Assembly: GCA_949152475.1 (NCBI GenBank)
Contig: OX424564.1
Coordinates: 2,480,001-2,544,000 of the forward strand
DNA: 64,000 nt
Direction of reading: 5' to 3'
DNA from: Terebella lapidaria
Taxonomy: Eukaryota; Annelida; Polychaeta; Terebellida; Terebellidae
The stretch's first letter is position 1, and every line of letters begins with the position of its first letter. Shown one piece after another: positions 48,501 to 61,100 of this stretch. The notes below the pieces were generated by a model. It did not search any database. It was not told the DNA's origin and was given only the letters and a program-made list of their open reading frames with translations. A program made the translations under genes and the position numbers.

Positions 48501-51500
48501 ATGCCGTATCCCAACCATCTCACCCGTTCACTTGAATTGTGAACGAGAATGAATATGCGGCATGCAGTTTACCTTGTTGGCTACATGTACTTTCAGTACT
48601 GCCTCAAATGACGTCACAAACCACGTGACCCATACTAAAATCGTGATCAAAATCTTCGGCAATTTACGGAAGGAGTGCCTATTTGATTCAATATATCGAA
48701 ACCCATTGATTGTATTTGTAAAATTCGTTCGAATTTACAGATAACTATTCATAATGGACTAAATGAAAAGCACTTTCATCGGCATGCTACTAGGTCTTTA
48801 AAGAATCGCCTGTTATATTGATAGTACATTTTAATTATATATTTTCTCTTAATCATATTTCAAGAACATTCCAATAAGTATTAAATGTACAGACATTCAA
48901 ATGAAAATTTCTACATTCATAATACAAGCAAAAAGGAACATACAGTAATCTGGGTTCTGGCTAAGTAAAACAATGATAATTTGGTCACTGCATGTGAAAT
49001 ACAGCTAGAAAACAAAACAATGCATGTAGTTTCAACCAGATAAACAGAGTGCTGTTCAAGCTGAATACAACTGACTGGCAACCAAGGCCCAGGCAGACCT
49101 TCAAAGCTGTTATCTCCAGCTTGGCTCATCATTATATAGCCACCTCTTGTTTTCTTTAGAAAGGGAAGGAGGGCTTTATTCCAACCTGTTGGTGTTAGAC
49201 ATGTATAGTAAACTGGGGTGAGGAGACAGGAGAAGGGGAAGGAGGGGGGGGGGGGGGAAGGGCAGTACATACAAGTCACTGATACATTGCTACATTTATA
49301 AGCAGATTAGATTGGCTGACAGGGGAGGGGTGGTTTGGGGGTATTGCCTTAATACTTTCTGAACAGGTGATGTATTTAGCACCAGGTTGTGAAGGGCTGG
49401 AAGGGTAAGCCTGAGCGGGAGTTAGAGGATTGCAGCAAATACATGTCCTTGGCTCTGTCCTTGACTATATTTTGTGGGGTTTAATATATTCCAGCCTTGA
49501 ATTTCCCAGTTAACAGGAAGTTATTTTCCAAGTTCCCGGGAAACAGGACAGGCAGCGGCAAGTGATGTTGCCATGTAAAATGCTGCCAAACTCGAGCTGG
49601 CCGCCATCACTCTCAAACCGGCATCACAACGATCTGCCATAACAACCCCTCACTAAGCTGGCCAGATACCGGCGAAAATTTGGGGCATTTTCAACAAAAA
49701 GTGAATCCATGAGTAGTAATTCATTCATTCATATTAACTGGAGATATTATTACATTGAATAAGATGTACATACGCTTTCAATCACTTCATCTGTGGTGAG
49801 ATTTTTCAGGGCATTCACTGCTGTTGCAGTCACTCCGGTCGGAATATGTGACTTGAGATCCAGTTTGTCATCACTCTCGTCATCGGCTCCATATAGCGTA
49901 TTATCTTTTCAGTTATCAATAGTTGAAAAAAACATACTCAATAAGGTTATATTTTGAACAATGCAATTTGAAGTAGACACCTTCTCTATCTCGCATCCAT
50001 CATGTTCATACAATTTATTGTGCCAGTCTTGATTGCGGGGTGGTCGTTAAACTTACATGTCTTCAGAAAGTGTGTGCGATCGATCATGTCAAAAGCCTGC
50101 AAAAGAAAATTCCCTAAGGCTACCGGAGAATTAACTTTGAAGGCCATCACCCACTTTTTGGACTTTTGAGTGAATCAAGACCATACATATTAATTAGGCG
50201 TAACGAAAAAGCTTCTGCTCTTCATCAAAACTGTTGATGAGAAGCATAGCTTTTTTGTTATGCCTCAATATATTGTAGTAGCATCCATTGGCATATTTTC
50301 AATATTGGCAATTCAATATTCAATCAAATTGTCAATACGATTTTAAGATAATTGCTGGTAACCTCATAAAAAAATAGCCCAAGGGTTAAGAAAGGTTACC
50401 GGACAATTTTCATTTTGAACATTGCAGGTTGAGATATGACCTCGAGATTTAACAGTAACCAGTGGTCAAATGCAAGGTCACCAAAACGATCATAATATGA
50501 TCATAATATCAAGCCCATGCATACATGATCTGTAAATTGCTTTGTCTGTAAATACCAATAGGCCCAAATTCGCATTTCAAGACAGACATGACTTTGAAAT
50601 TTCACTCAAGGTTATCTCAGATAAATTTCAATGTAGCGATTACCGTTTCTGAGATATGTTCGTAAACGAAAAATGACTCAGCGAAAAAATTGAAGGTCAA
50701 GGTCAAAAGTCATCCATAATACCCCTTAGACATGTTTGTCTAGGATGATGAGTCTGAAAATAACATCCGTTTCGCTGTACAACGCTCCGTTTTCCGAGAT
50801 ATGCACGAGTGCCTCAAGGATGACTCAGCTAAAATTATTTTATAATTTGTCACTTTTCGAACATTTCCTGGAATAGTTCCCTGGCGGTGTATAGTGTCTC
50901 TTAACGGGGAGTATGCATAATCCACCTTGCTTTGGACACCCTGCTATTATAACATATTATAAACATATTTATGACCTTTCGGTAACAGTCCTCGTCTGTT
51001 AAATCACATCTTTCTTCATGGCAGAACGAACAAATGCTTTCTCCGTCACCACAATTGCGTTGAGAAGTCCGGTATTCCGAATCTGTTCAAAATATTGATA
51101 AATTACATATAGATCACACAACAGTCTATCAGTATATTATGTTGGCATACAGCAGTAATATACCAGAAAAAATGCAACAATGACATCATTGAAGACGAGT
51201 AGCACTTTTTGCTGAAATTTCCAAAATATGACTCTGTCCAACAATCAAGCCTTGTTAAAGTGAAACTACATTGTAGTACTGTGCCAGCTTCAACAGTTTG
51301 AATATTGATGACAAGTTTATGATGATTATTTATGGTAAGCCATAGTATATTTGACTATTATCGGGGTGATACAAATATTTGCCTGTTTTTCCTTGGATGC
51401 ACAAGTAGCTTCCAATAGCTTGTCTGAAAATGTCACATTCAGTACTGGATACAAGCGGCATGTGTTCGGTTAAGACGATGCACAATACTTTCTGAAATGT

Positions 51501-52074
51501 AAACATTTCACACTCAAAGATATTTTTATGGATAAGGCATCAAACTGGAGAAGGAAAGGTAATCATAAAAGCAACATGATCCAGTCGAAATCCATTTATT
51601 TCAAATTTTCGTGGACACATAGATGGGATACGATTACTTGAGCCCAAAACATCAAATTACAAGACTCCCAATAGAAATGAAATTCATACATGAATTAAAA
51701 AATTATGCTTTTTATTATATTTGGTTAATATCTCTTGATACATTAGTCATACCATGCAAACCATGACACCACAGGATTTACTATCTGGTTGAGGGGTGGC
51801 AACATCTTGCATCACTTCCGCATCCTGGGGTAAATCCACGCCACACGCACGAAGGAATTCTCTGAAACATACATGTATGACATGCTGAAACGAAACATGA
51901 CTGGCACAACATGACAAGACCTGTACTTCCTAACATACATGTAACATTGGACAGGTTGAACTCACAGTAAGTTCTGTGATAATGTTTCCATTTTTCTCTG
52001 GCCAAGTGGATCGTACAGCGACACCTTCCATGTTTTACCTCGTCGTACAACCTACAACATTAATATTTGAGATA

Positions 52075-52113
<39 letters not shown>

Positions 52114-55100
52114 GAAATATATACGAAATATTGTTGATGAACTATTGGGCAACACACACACCGTTCAAATAACCAAGCCGGTCCTAAAGATAAGCAAATA
52201 TTTAACTAGACGCTTCCGGTCGCCTATGACCGCTTGGGTGTATCCCCCGTAGCCCTATTATCCCTGTTGCTTTATATATATTACCGATAGGTGTGAAAAA
52301 ATAGAGCAAGGGCTAACAAAGGTTACCAGAGAAATACTGATGGGCCGATGATCGATTATTTTCTAAAGTCAGTTGGTTTGCCAAACTGATTTCGATGATC
52401 GATTATGGAATCCTATAATCGATTATCTAAAAGTGGCAAAAGTTCTTTGTAATCCATGAAAAGTCCACAAAGAATATATGTATTTCATAAATACATACCA
52501 AATTTTTAATTGCAAATTTGTGAAATGTGAAGTTGTAAACTATAGTATTTACTTTGATACCACATCAATTCCCCTTTATAACATATATTCTGCCAGTAAA
52601 GATTGTGCAACACTTGATTATGATATCACGATTAAACCGATTAATAATCGAAAGTCAGTTGGTTTGTCAAACCGATTATGAACCAAAGATCGATTACGAA
52701 ACTCAAACCAACTCCCATCACTACAGAGAAATGTTAAATCGTAAGCCAAAACTGTTTTCCCCCCACCAAAATTGCTGCATTGGTCTTTCAAGGTTATTGA
52801 AGGTCGAATTCAAGTTATATTTTGACTCATAATATGTACGAAACATGGTTTCAAGTTGAAATTCAGAGTAAAAGTGGACCAAAACTGCATTTCAAGATGC
52901 AGCCAGATCAAACTTTTCGCCACAAGTTATATTTCAACTCATAATATGTGCCAAACTTGGTTTTAAGATGAAATTCAAACTAAAAGTTGACCAAAACCGC
53001 ATTTCAAGATGACAAATTTGAAGCCAGATCGAACCTTTTACCATAACTTATATTTTAACTCATGCTATGTGCCAAACTTGGTTTCAAACTGCATTTTAAG
53101 ATGACGAAATTGGAGCCAGATCGAACTTTTTACCATAAGTTATATTTTGACTCATGACATGTACGAAACATGGTTTCAAGTTGAAATTCAAAGTAAAAGT
53201 CAACCAAAACTGCATTTCAAGATGACAAAATTGGAGCCAGATCGAACTTTTCACCATAAGTTATATTTTAACTAACAATATGTCCCATACATGGTTTCAA
53301 GTTGAAATTCAAAGTAAAAGTTGACCAAAACTGCATTTCAAGATGACAAAATTGCAGCCAGATTAACGTTTTCATAAAAAGTTCTATTTTCACCCCAAAT
53401 ATGTTCCAAATTATGTTCGAATGTGAAATTCCAATTACTTGGTTGAGCTCAGTATTGTTTTTCGTCTTGATTATTTTTATTGTGGTCAATAATAGACTTA
53501 ACTAGCAAAAATAATGTTAACTTATTTGGTTACATCCATGAAATCTCTACTGGACAAAACCTTCACCTTGTTGAGCCCAATAATAAATGTTTCTCGTCTT
53601 AACTATTTTTATTTTGGTCAATAATAGACTTAACTAGTAAAAATAACATTAACTTATTCAGTAATATTGTCCTGTTTTCACCGAAAACATCAGTTCTCCA
53701 TTCTGAACAAGAAACCAGTGCCACTACCTTCCATAGTACAGGCTATTGGAATGATCATACATATCAAAATGGATATTTTACATTTCTGTAATAAGTTAGG
53801 CTGTTAACATATTAATATTTATATGATCATTCTGAAAAACGATTGGTTTCGTGTGACAGCCCTTCCCAACAACACTTCCAAATATTATTGAGATTCATTA
53901 AAAATTGCCATCTGTAGAGCGTTCACAAGCCATGTGTCTCAAACAGGCTGTTTTCAATGCAAATTGTGTCCCCAAACGACCAATTCAGTTGCCATGGCAA
54001 CCAAAATCGATTGGTGTCGGGATCTTACCTTTATATATGTGCCTGCAAAAAATAATGGTGATCGGGTGAGAATTGCGGCCTGTAGCGCGTTCACAAGAAA
54101 ATCTCTGCGGACGCAGGCGCGGACGACGAAGCCAAATCCATAGTATCCGCCGAACTTTGTTCGGGGGATACAATTACAATGGTCAGATTAACAGAAATAT
54201 TTTTTTACCATCAAGAGCTGCCAGTGATCCCTGTCTTGAACTGGTAACAAAATCCGGTGACAATGTGCCAGGTTGTCGATAGCTTTAACCTGTGGATAAC
54301 ATTGATACATAGTTAAATAACTTATATTTAACAATTTGCTCACTTTTCATTCATTTTTCAACACGTTGAATGCCCTTAATGCTCTCTAAATGGCAGTGGA
54401 CAAGAAAACTTGAGTTTGAATTTTTATTTGCATGATTCACTCGCCAAGAGGAATATACAGTACTAGTATCAGACTAGAGAGTATGAATTATCAGTTCAAG
54501 TTTGATTTATCATTAGTTACATCTACAAACGGGACTGCACCTACAAACTTTTGAACACCCCTCAAACAAATTTTTACATCAACTCGAATTGCTATGTCCA
54601 ACTTGTCTAACAATGCTAATGTTATTGACAATGGCGGACACGTCAGTCTTTGGCTCTCTGAACAAACTAATAGGGGCACTTTTCTCATTATACCATTGTT
54701 TTATTTGGGGTGGTTATGATTTACACAAGGGTGGGCAGGTTGGGTATGATATTTTTTTTTAATTGCCCTCATAATCATTACAAGATATTATAACGAAAAA
54801 CACCTATGTTTTGTCCTCGTATTATACTGAACATCTCCCCCACCTAAAAAAAAATTCAACCCAAAACAGCACCAAGGGTGCTGTAGCTTACCGGCAATCA
54901 TGTGAATAGCATAGAATACTGAATACATATAAATTGTTACACTGATGTTAAAATCTATATCTTAAAACATGTTCGTAAATGTTGATAGAAACACATTTTC
55001 TGTATGGACTATAATACGAAATCAAGTTACATCTTTTTTCGTTAATGACAAATTTTAACAGACAGTCAATTCAAAGGCAACAAAACTTATACACATCACA

Positions 55101-58100
55101 AAGGTACAGAAGGAGAATCTTATACATGATTTTGAGGAAAACTGTCCGAATAGATTTCGAGAAAATGACCACCAAAGGCAAATTTCATCGTTTTTTCGAC
55201 AAAAAAGGTCGTGCAGTGTGCATTCCGATTGCATTCGGTGCAACCACTGTCCGGAAGTGTAAATTAACTGCGGAACAGCGGAACTAGTGCGCCGTTCAGT
55301 GATACAATAGTACGGCCGGATGGCAGCACAATGAGAGGAATGTTTTGAAACAAAAATATCAAAACAGTATAGTATTAGTATACAATAGTATAGTACTAAC
55401 CGTTCGTTCTTTCGACTGTAGCTGTGTCCACACAAAAGAGTCAAGAAACTTGGTTTTCTGCAAGTAGTGAGAAACTGAGAAATAAGAAACGCCAAAATGC
55501 CTTAATTACACAATCTAGAGCACAGACGTCGATCATAACCCATTGAATTTATTGACACCAGTTGGGGAGATACACATATATATTGCATTCAACGTGTGCT
55601 TTCAATATTTACATTAATATAGCAATAAAGTATGTGACGTACCTTCTCTGATGAAACATTGGCCTGTTTGACGATCAGTCGACAGAAAGCATTCACCACC
55701 TGAAGGTTTATTATACCGTATATATCATGTATATATATGTATATATATATATATATATACAAGTTATCTACAGTGGAGAGAATAACATTTATTTGTGTGG
55801 CCAGCGAAAATATTTCAGAATATAAGAAACCTAAGAACCAATATATAATATATGTTTTCATATATTATGACTTGAAAGATACAAAAACACAATAGCACAC
55901 CGTACAACCGCAAGTCGATGTTCTACTACTGCCTAAATACTATTGCTATCCTTTGGAGTGTTTATAGGTGCAAATTATTATTGTAGTGTATTTTCAAAAT
56001 ACATCAGCTCTGGTGGATTGATTTTTATCGGTGTTCAGAATCTATATGTGGAGTGTGAATTAACTTGGGGAGCTTTTGGGGTTTGCATGGCTACTCTCAC
56101 ACTACTTGGCTTCGCCATGGCGTTTACATCCAATTGTAACTCGCCCCTAATGAAACAATTATACAGATTTCATACATCACATAAATTTCACATTTCCCTT
56201 AAAAAGAGAGCAGTGTGTTCCTCAGAGCCGCCCTGGCGACAGCTTCATAGCAGCCTCTGCTGATCAATGATACCACCATGCCACGATATAATTATGGTAT
56301 TCGTAATTTAATATGCTGACTTCCATATAACGCAATGATAAACTATGGATTCGACATGGTGTCAAAACTGTGCCGTATCTTTCACGTTTTGCTGGTTACA
56401 TCAGGATATTTTGTTGGTTCCCAGCAGATAACATGTCAGACAATACATATGAAATTTACTTTCATTCGAACATGCTGGTTTATCTGTAAGTATCTGGAGG
56501 AAAGTATGGGTTTTGCACACTAGTAATAATAAGTAAAAATGAAAAAATCACACATCAACATGTTTTAGCTCTATTATATGATAATGATGGTTTCACAAGT
56601 TTTAGATGTCCCTGTTTATTTCGTAATTAATAAACTGGTGTTAGTCTTCTTTTCAATTTCTCAGTGTCTGGATTACATGTATTTCAAACATACCTGGTCA
56701 TTAAGCCAGCCTTCATGAACCAGTCCCATGTCAAACATCAGTTGCTTGTGTGCTTCTGGCCATGTTGCCTGTAGAGTCTTGAAGTCTGTGGGTCTCAGTA
56801 GGTATCCTTCACAGTTCAGGAACAATTTCATGTGTGAGGATTCCATATCCCACATTCTTGTGATCTATCAAAAGAGTGTAAAGAAGGCATGGTTTGCCTG
56901 CAGAATATATCCAGAGCAGCACATTTGCCATGAACAGTTATAAAAAACTGCAGTTTTTTGCTTTGTTTTCTAATATTTTATATTGACCTGATGTCAGAAA
57001 TGCCCGGACACTGACCTACAGTATACCCCAAACACGCTGGGGGATACAATAAATCAGCATGGATGCATGATACTTGTGGTAGCAATAACAAAGTTAGTTT
57101 ATTTTGAAGTAAACATGTTTATGCATGCAAATTCTCAGATATTTTCGAGAATGTGTGCCTGCTCTTCTATGAGAGCACACACTTTTATCAGGAGAACATA
57201 GTGAATCTGTACAAATAATGTACACATTTTTCTTTAATTTATTACATCTGGTTATATTTAGTAATACTCGGATCAATTTTACTAATGGACTTTTGTGTGC
57301 TCTCTTCTGGTTAAAATCAAATTACTTATTTCAATAACAGGTACATTTGCCAACCGTGAATTAAAGAGTTATAACACTACCATTTCTGTAGGTTGACTTG
57401 CCACAAACTCGCCGTAACTTGAACAGGGCCCAATACTACAGAGACAAAAAAATTGCTTTGCCATAATTGTATGAAAGAGATGTATTCATGCTATTTCAGA
57501 AGTAAAAAATACACTTTCTACAGGTACCGGTAGGTCTATTTTGACATTTAAGAATGTACAATTTCACATTTATAAACAAGTGTTTATATTTAAAAATTAA
57601 TATGATCGGAGGTGAAATTGTGATCACAACCATATTATTATATTCACAAATATCTATTGATAACTACATGATTATATCTAACCTGGATTTATCTTTGCTA
57701 TTAAACACATGTTCAATATGATGCAACATTAAGCGAAAAAAAACAAAAAAACTGGAACGAATTTGACATACCTAGATTTTCGTCTACAGCATGGGCCGGC
57801 AAAGAAAGGATCCGATTCAGTTTCTTGTGCAGTCAAATTCAAACACGAGGGATGAAACCACTGTGGGCAGCAGGTGCATTGAGCATATATTCTGTATTGC
57901 AGGAGAGAGAAAAGTCATGCAATTATTAATATGTGCAGTAATACATGTATCATTATGTATTTTCGTATATTGTGTGTTTTTAAGGACAAGTCTTACTTTC
58001 AAAAGTTTGTGATAGAAATTTTACTGTTTGTTGGAAATTATGTTCTGAAGAGTATAATAACAAGAAAATATGGGGTTGACAGACTACTTTTTCAGCTATC

Positions 58101-61100
58101 GCAACATAGCCTATCATACCACAAGTCAATTTTCCATATATGACATCATAGAGTAACAAATGTGTAAAGTCAATGATTGTTGTGTATTCCAATGTGATGC
58201 CTGTGCATCACAAATCGGTCCAGGCAAGACGTCATAAAAAACCTCAAAGTTTAGAAAAATCTCTATCTCTCATCATTGGCGGAATTTAAAAAAATGTTTG
58301 AGAACATTAACTAAAATATGATGAATATAACACAGAACAACAAACAACACAGGAGTGGTTCAAATTGTAACTATTGTAAATACCGATCATCATTTGGTTT
58401 ATTGCAACAGCAATATCTTTTCTTAACCGGTCCTATTTCATATGCTGAGGATGTATATTTCTGTTTTGTGTAGGAAAGAAGAAACATTCTTTGGAACATA
58501 AAACATGCCAATACAATTATTTTAACATCTATCTGTTTGGAAATATAGAGATCAGGTGAAATGTACCAGAAACCATGGTAATTCAATAGTACAGGTGTAG
58601 GTGCAAAATCAATTGACAGGGTTCCCACAGAAAGACGTCTCTGTCAAATCACATTAGTTAGTTGTAAAATTCAAATAACTATTTCAATACATACTCTTTT
58701 TATTACTCTGCGGCTCCGGAACTCTTCATTGTGTTCAACAAGCTCTCTCTGATCCTCTGTAGGTTCTCCCTGTGTGCGCTCACGCTCTGCTTCTGTCCGT
58801 TTCTCTTCCAGCACTCTCTGTGTGCGCTCATGCTCTGCTTCTGTCCGTTTCTCTTCCAGCACTCTCTGTGTGCACTCATGCTCTGCTTCTGTCCGTTTCT
58901 CTTCCAGCACTCTCTGTGTGCGCTCATGCTCTGCTTCTGTCCGTTTCTCGTCCAGCACTCTCTGCTCTGCTTCTGTCCATTTCTCTTCCAGCTCTCTCTC
59001 TGTGCGCTCACGCTCTGCTTCTGTCCGTTTCTCTTCCAGCTCTCTCTCTGTGCGCTCACGCTCTGCTTCTGTCTGTTTCTCTTCCAGCACTCTCTGTGTG
59101 CGCTCATGCTCTGCTTCTGTCCGTTTCTCGTCCAGCACTCTCTGCTCTGCTTCTGTCCATTTCTCTTCCAGCTCTCTCTCTGTGCGCTCACGCTCTGCTT
59201 CGGTCCGTTTCTCTTCCAGCTCTCTCTGTGTGCGCTCACGCTCTGCTTCTGTCTGTTTCTCTTCCAGCACTCTCTGTCTGCGCTCACGCTCAAACTCTCT
59301 CTGCTTGTCTTCCAGTGCTCTCTGTGTGCGCTCACGCTCTGCTTCTGTCCGTTTCTCTTCCAGCTCTGTCTGTGTGCGCTCACGCTCTGCTTCTGTCCGT
59401 TTCTCTTCCAGCACTCTCTGTGTGCACTCATGCTCTGCTTCTGTCCGTTTCTCTTCCAGCACTCTCTGTGTGCGCTCACGCTCTGCTTCTGTCCATTTCT
59501 CTTCCAGCTCTCTCTCTGTGCGCTCATGCTCTGCTTCTGTCCGTTTCTCTTCCAGCACTCTCTGTGTGCGCTCACGCTCTGCTTCTGTCCGTTTCTCTTC
59601 CAGCACTCTCTGTGTGCACTCATGCTCTGCTTCTGTCCGTTTCTCTTCCAGCTCTCTCTGTGTGCGCTCACGTTCTGCTTCTGTCCGTTTCTCTTCCAGC
59701 ACTGTCTGTGTGCGCTCACGCTCTGCTTCTGTCCGTTTTTCTTCCAGCTCTCTCTGTGTGCGCTCACGCTCTGCTTCTGTCCGTTTCTCTTCCAGCACTC
59801 TCTGTGTGCACTCACGCTCTGCTTCTGTCCATTTCTCTTCCAGCTCTCTCTCTGTGCACTCATGCTCTGCTTCTGTCCGTTTCTCTTCCAGCACTCTCTG
59901 TGTGCACTCATGCTCTGCTTCTGTCCGTTTCTCTTCCAGCACTCTCTGTGTGCGCTCACGCTCTGCTTCTGTCCATTTCTCTTCCAGCTCTCTCTCTGTG
60001 CACTCATGCTCTGCTTCTGTCCGTTTCTCTTCCAGCACTCTCTGTGTGCACTCATGCTCTGCTTCTGTCTGTTTCTCTTCCAGCACTCTCTGTGTGCGCT
60101 CACGCTCTGCTTCTGTCCGTTTCTCTTCCAGCACTCTCTGTGTGCACTCATGCTCTGCTTCTGCCCGTTTCTCTTCCAGCACTCTCTGTGTGCGCTCACG
60201 CTCTGCTTCTGTCTGTTTTTCTTCCAGCGCTCTCTGTGTGCGCTCACAATCTGCTTCTGTCCGTTTCTCTTCCAGCACTCTCTGTGTGCGCTCGCGCTCT
60301 GACTCTATCTGCTCGTCTTCCACCTCTCTCTTTGCATAGTACAAGATGTAGCAAAACCTCTGGAAACATGAATACAAATCAAAACAGTCAACCAGGCCTG
60401 GATCAATGTGGATGATACAACAAGGTCATTTCAGGGCTCCAAGACTCTCTGATATCAGTGGTTGACCGGAGGGCAAGTGAAAATAAAACTTGGTTGCCCT
60501 CATGAAATCGATGGTTGCCCACATACTCGGGCGAGTTCACGTTGGTAAATTTTTGCAGCATCCACTGACATAGCAATTTTTGTGGCAGAAATAAACAAAT
60601 GTCAAATGTTAGTTGAGTATGCATGCGCACAGACTTGTTTGATACCGGTATATTTTGGAAGATTTATTTCCAGCATTTTGTAATTCGGAAAAATACAACA
60701 TTTGGATGTACAAATTGCTCGATCATGTAATCATATCATGTGAAACCATAGAATAAAAATAATTTGTGGTCACTCAGCAGGTCTACCAGCTTGCTCGGAG
60801 GTCAACCACTATGTAGGACAAGCTTGCTCGCCCTTTTTTTTACATAGCCCGGGGCTGCCGGGCACTGTATACTTGGAGCCCTGGTACATTTCACGGTAAC
60901 CGTAGCACTATTCATAGAGCCACATGCCACTTTGGCCAAATGCCATTTTAACCTTTCAAGGTCAACATAGGTCACCTTGAAGGCCACCACTGAAAAGGTA
61001 CATCATGGATATGCTATTCAAATGCATTGTAAAATCATTCATATTTCTCAAATATTTGTCTGTAAGATACAGAATATATACATTGTGTATTGTTGCGCCC

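Noticed and set aside
51180-51215. Extra exon between the Ulp1 end and the Cys-rich exon
   Set aside because: An acceptor and a GTATAT donor exist, but no frame gives the phase needed by the next exon.
58703-60247. Second minus-strand frame of 514 codons (QKQSVSAHRECWKRNG repeats)
   Set aside because: It lacks the phase-matched splice sites that the REVEDEQ..VIKR frame has at both ends, and its composition is explained by the repeat.
58731-60415. Very long open frames (about 520-550 codons) on the + strand
   Set aside because: They are shadows of the 48-bp coding repeat on the minus strand. The unit length is a multiple of three and has no stops in several frames, so every copy keeps all these frames open.
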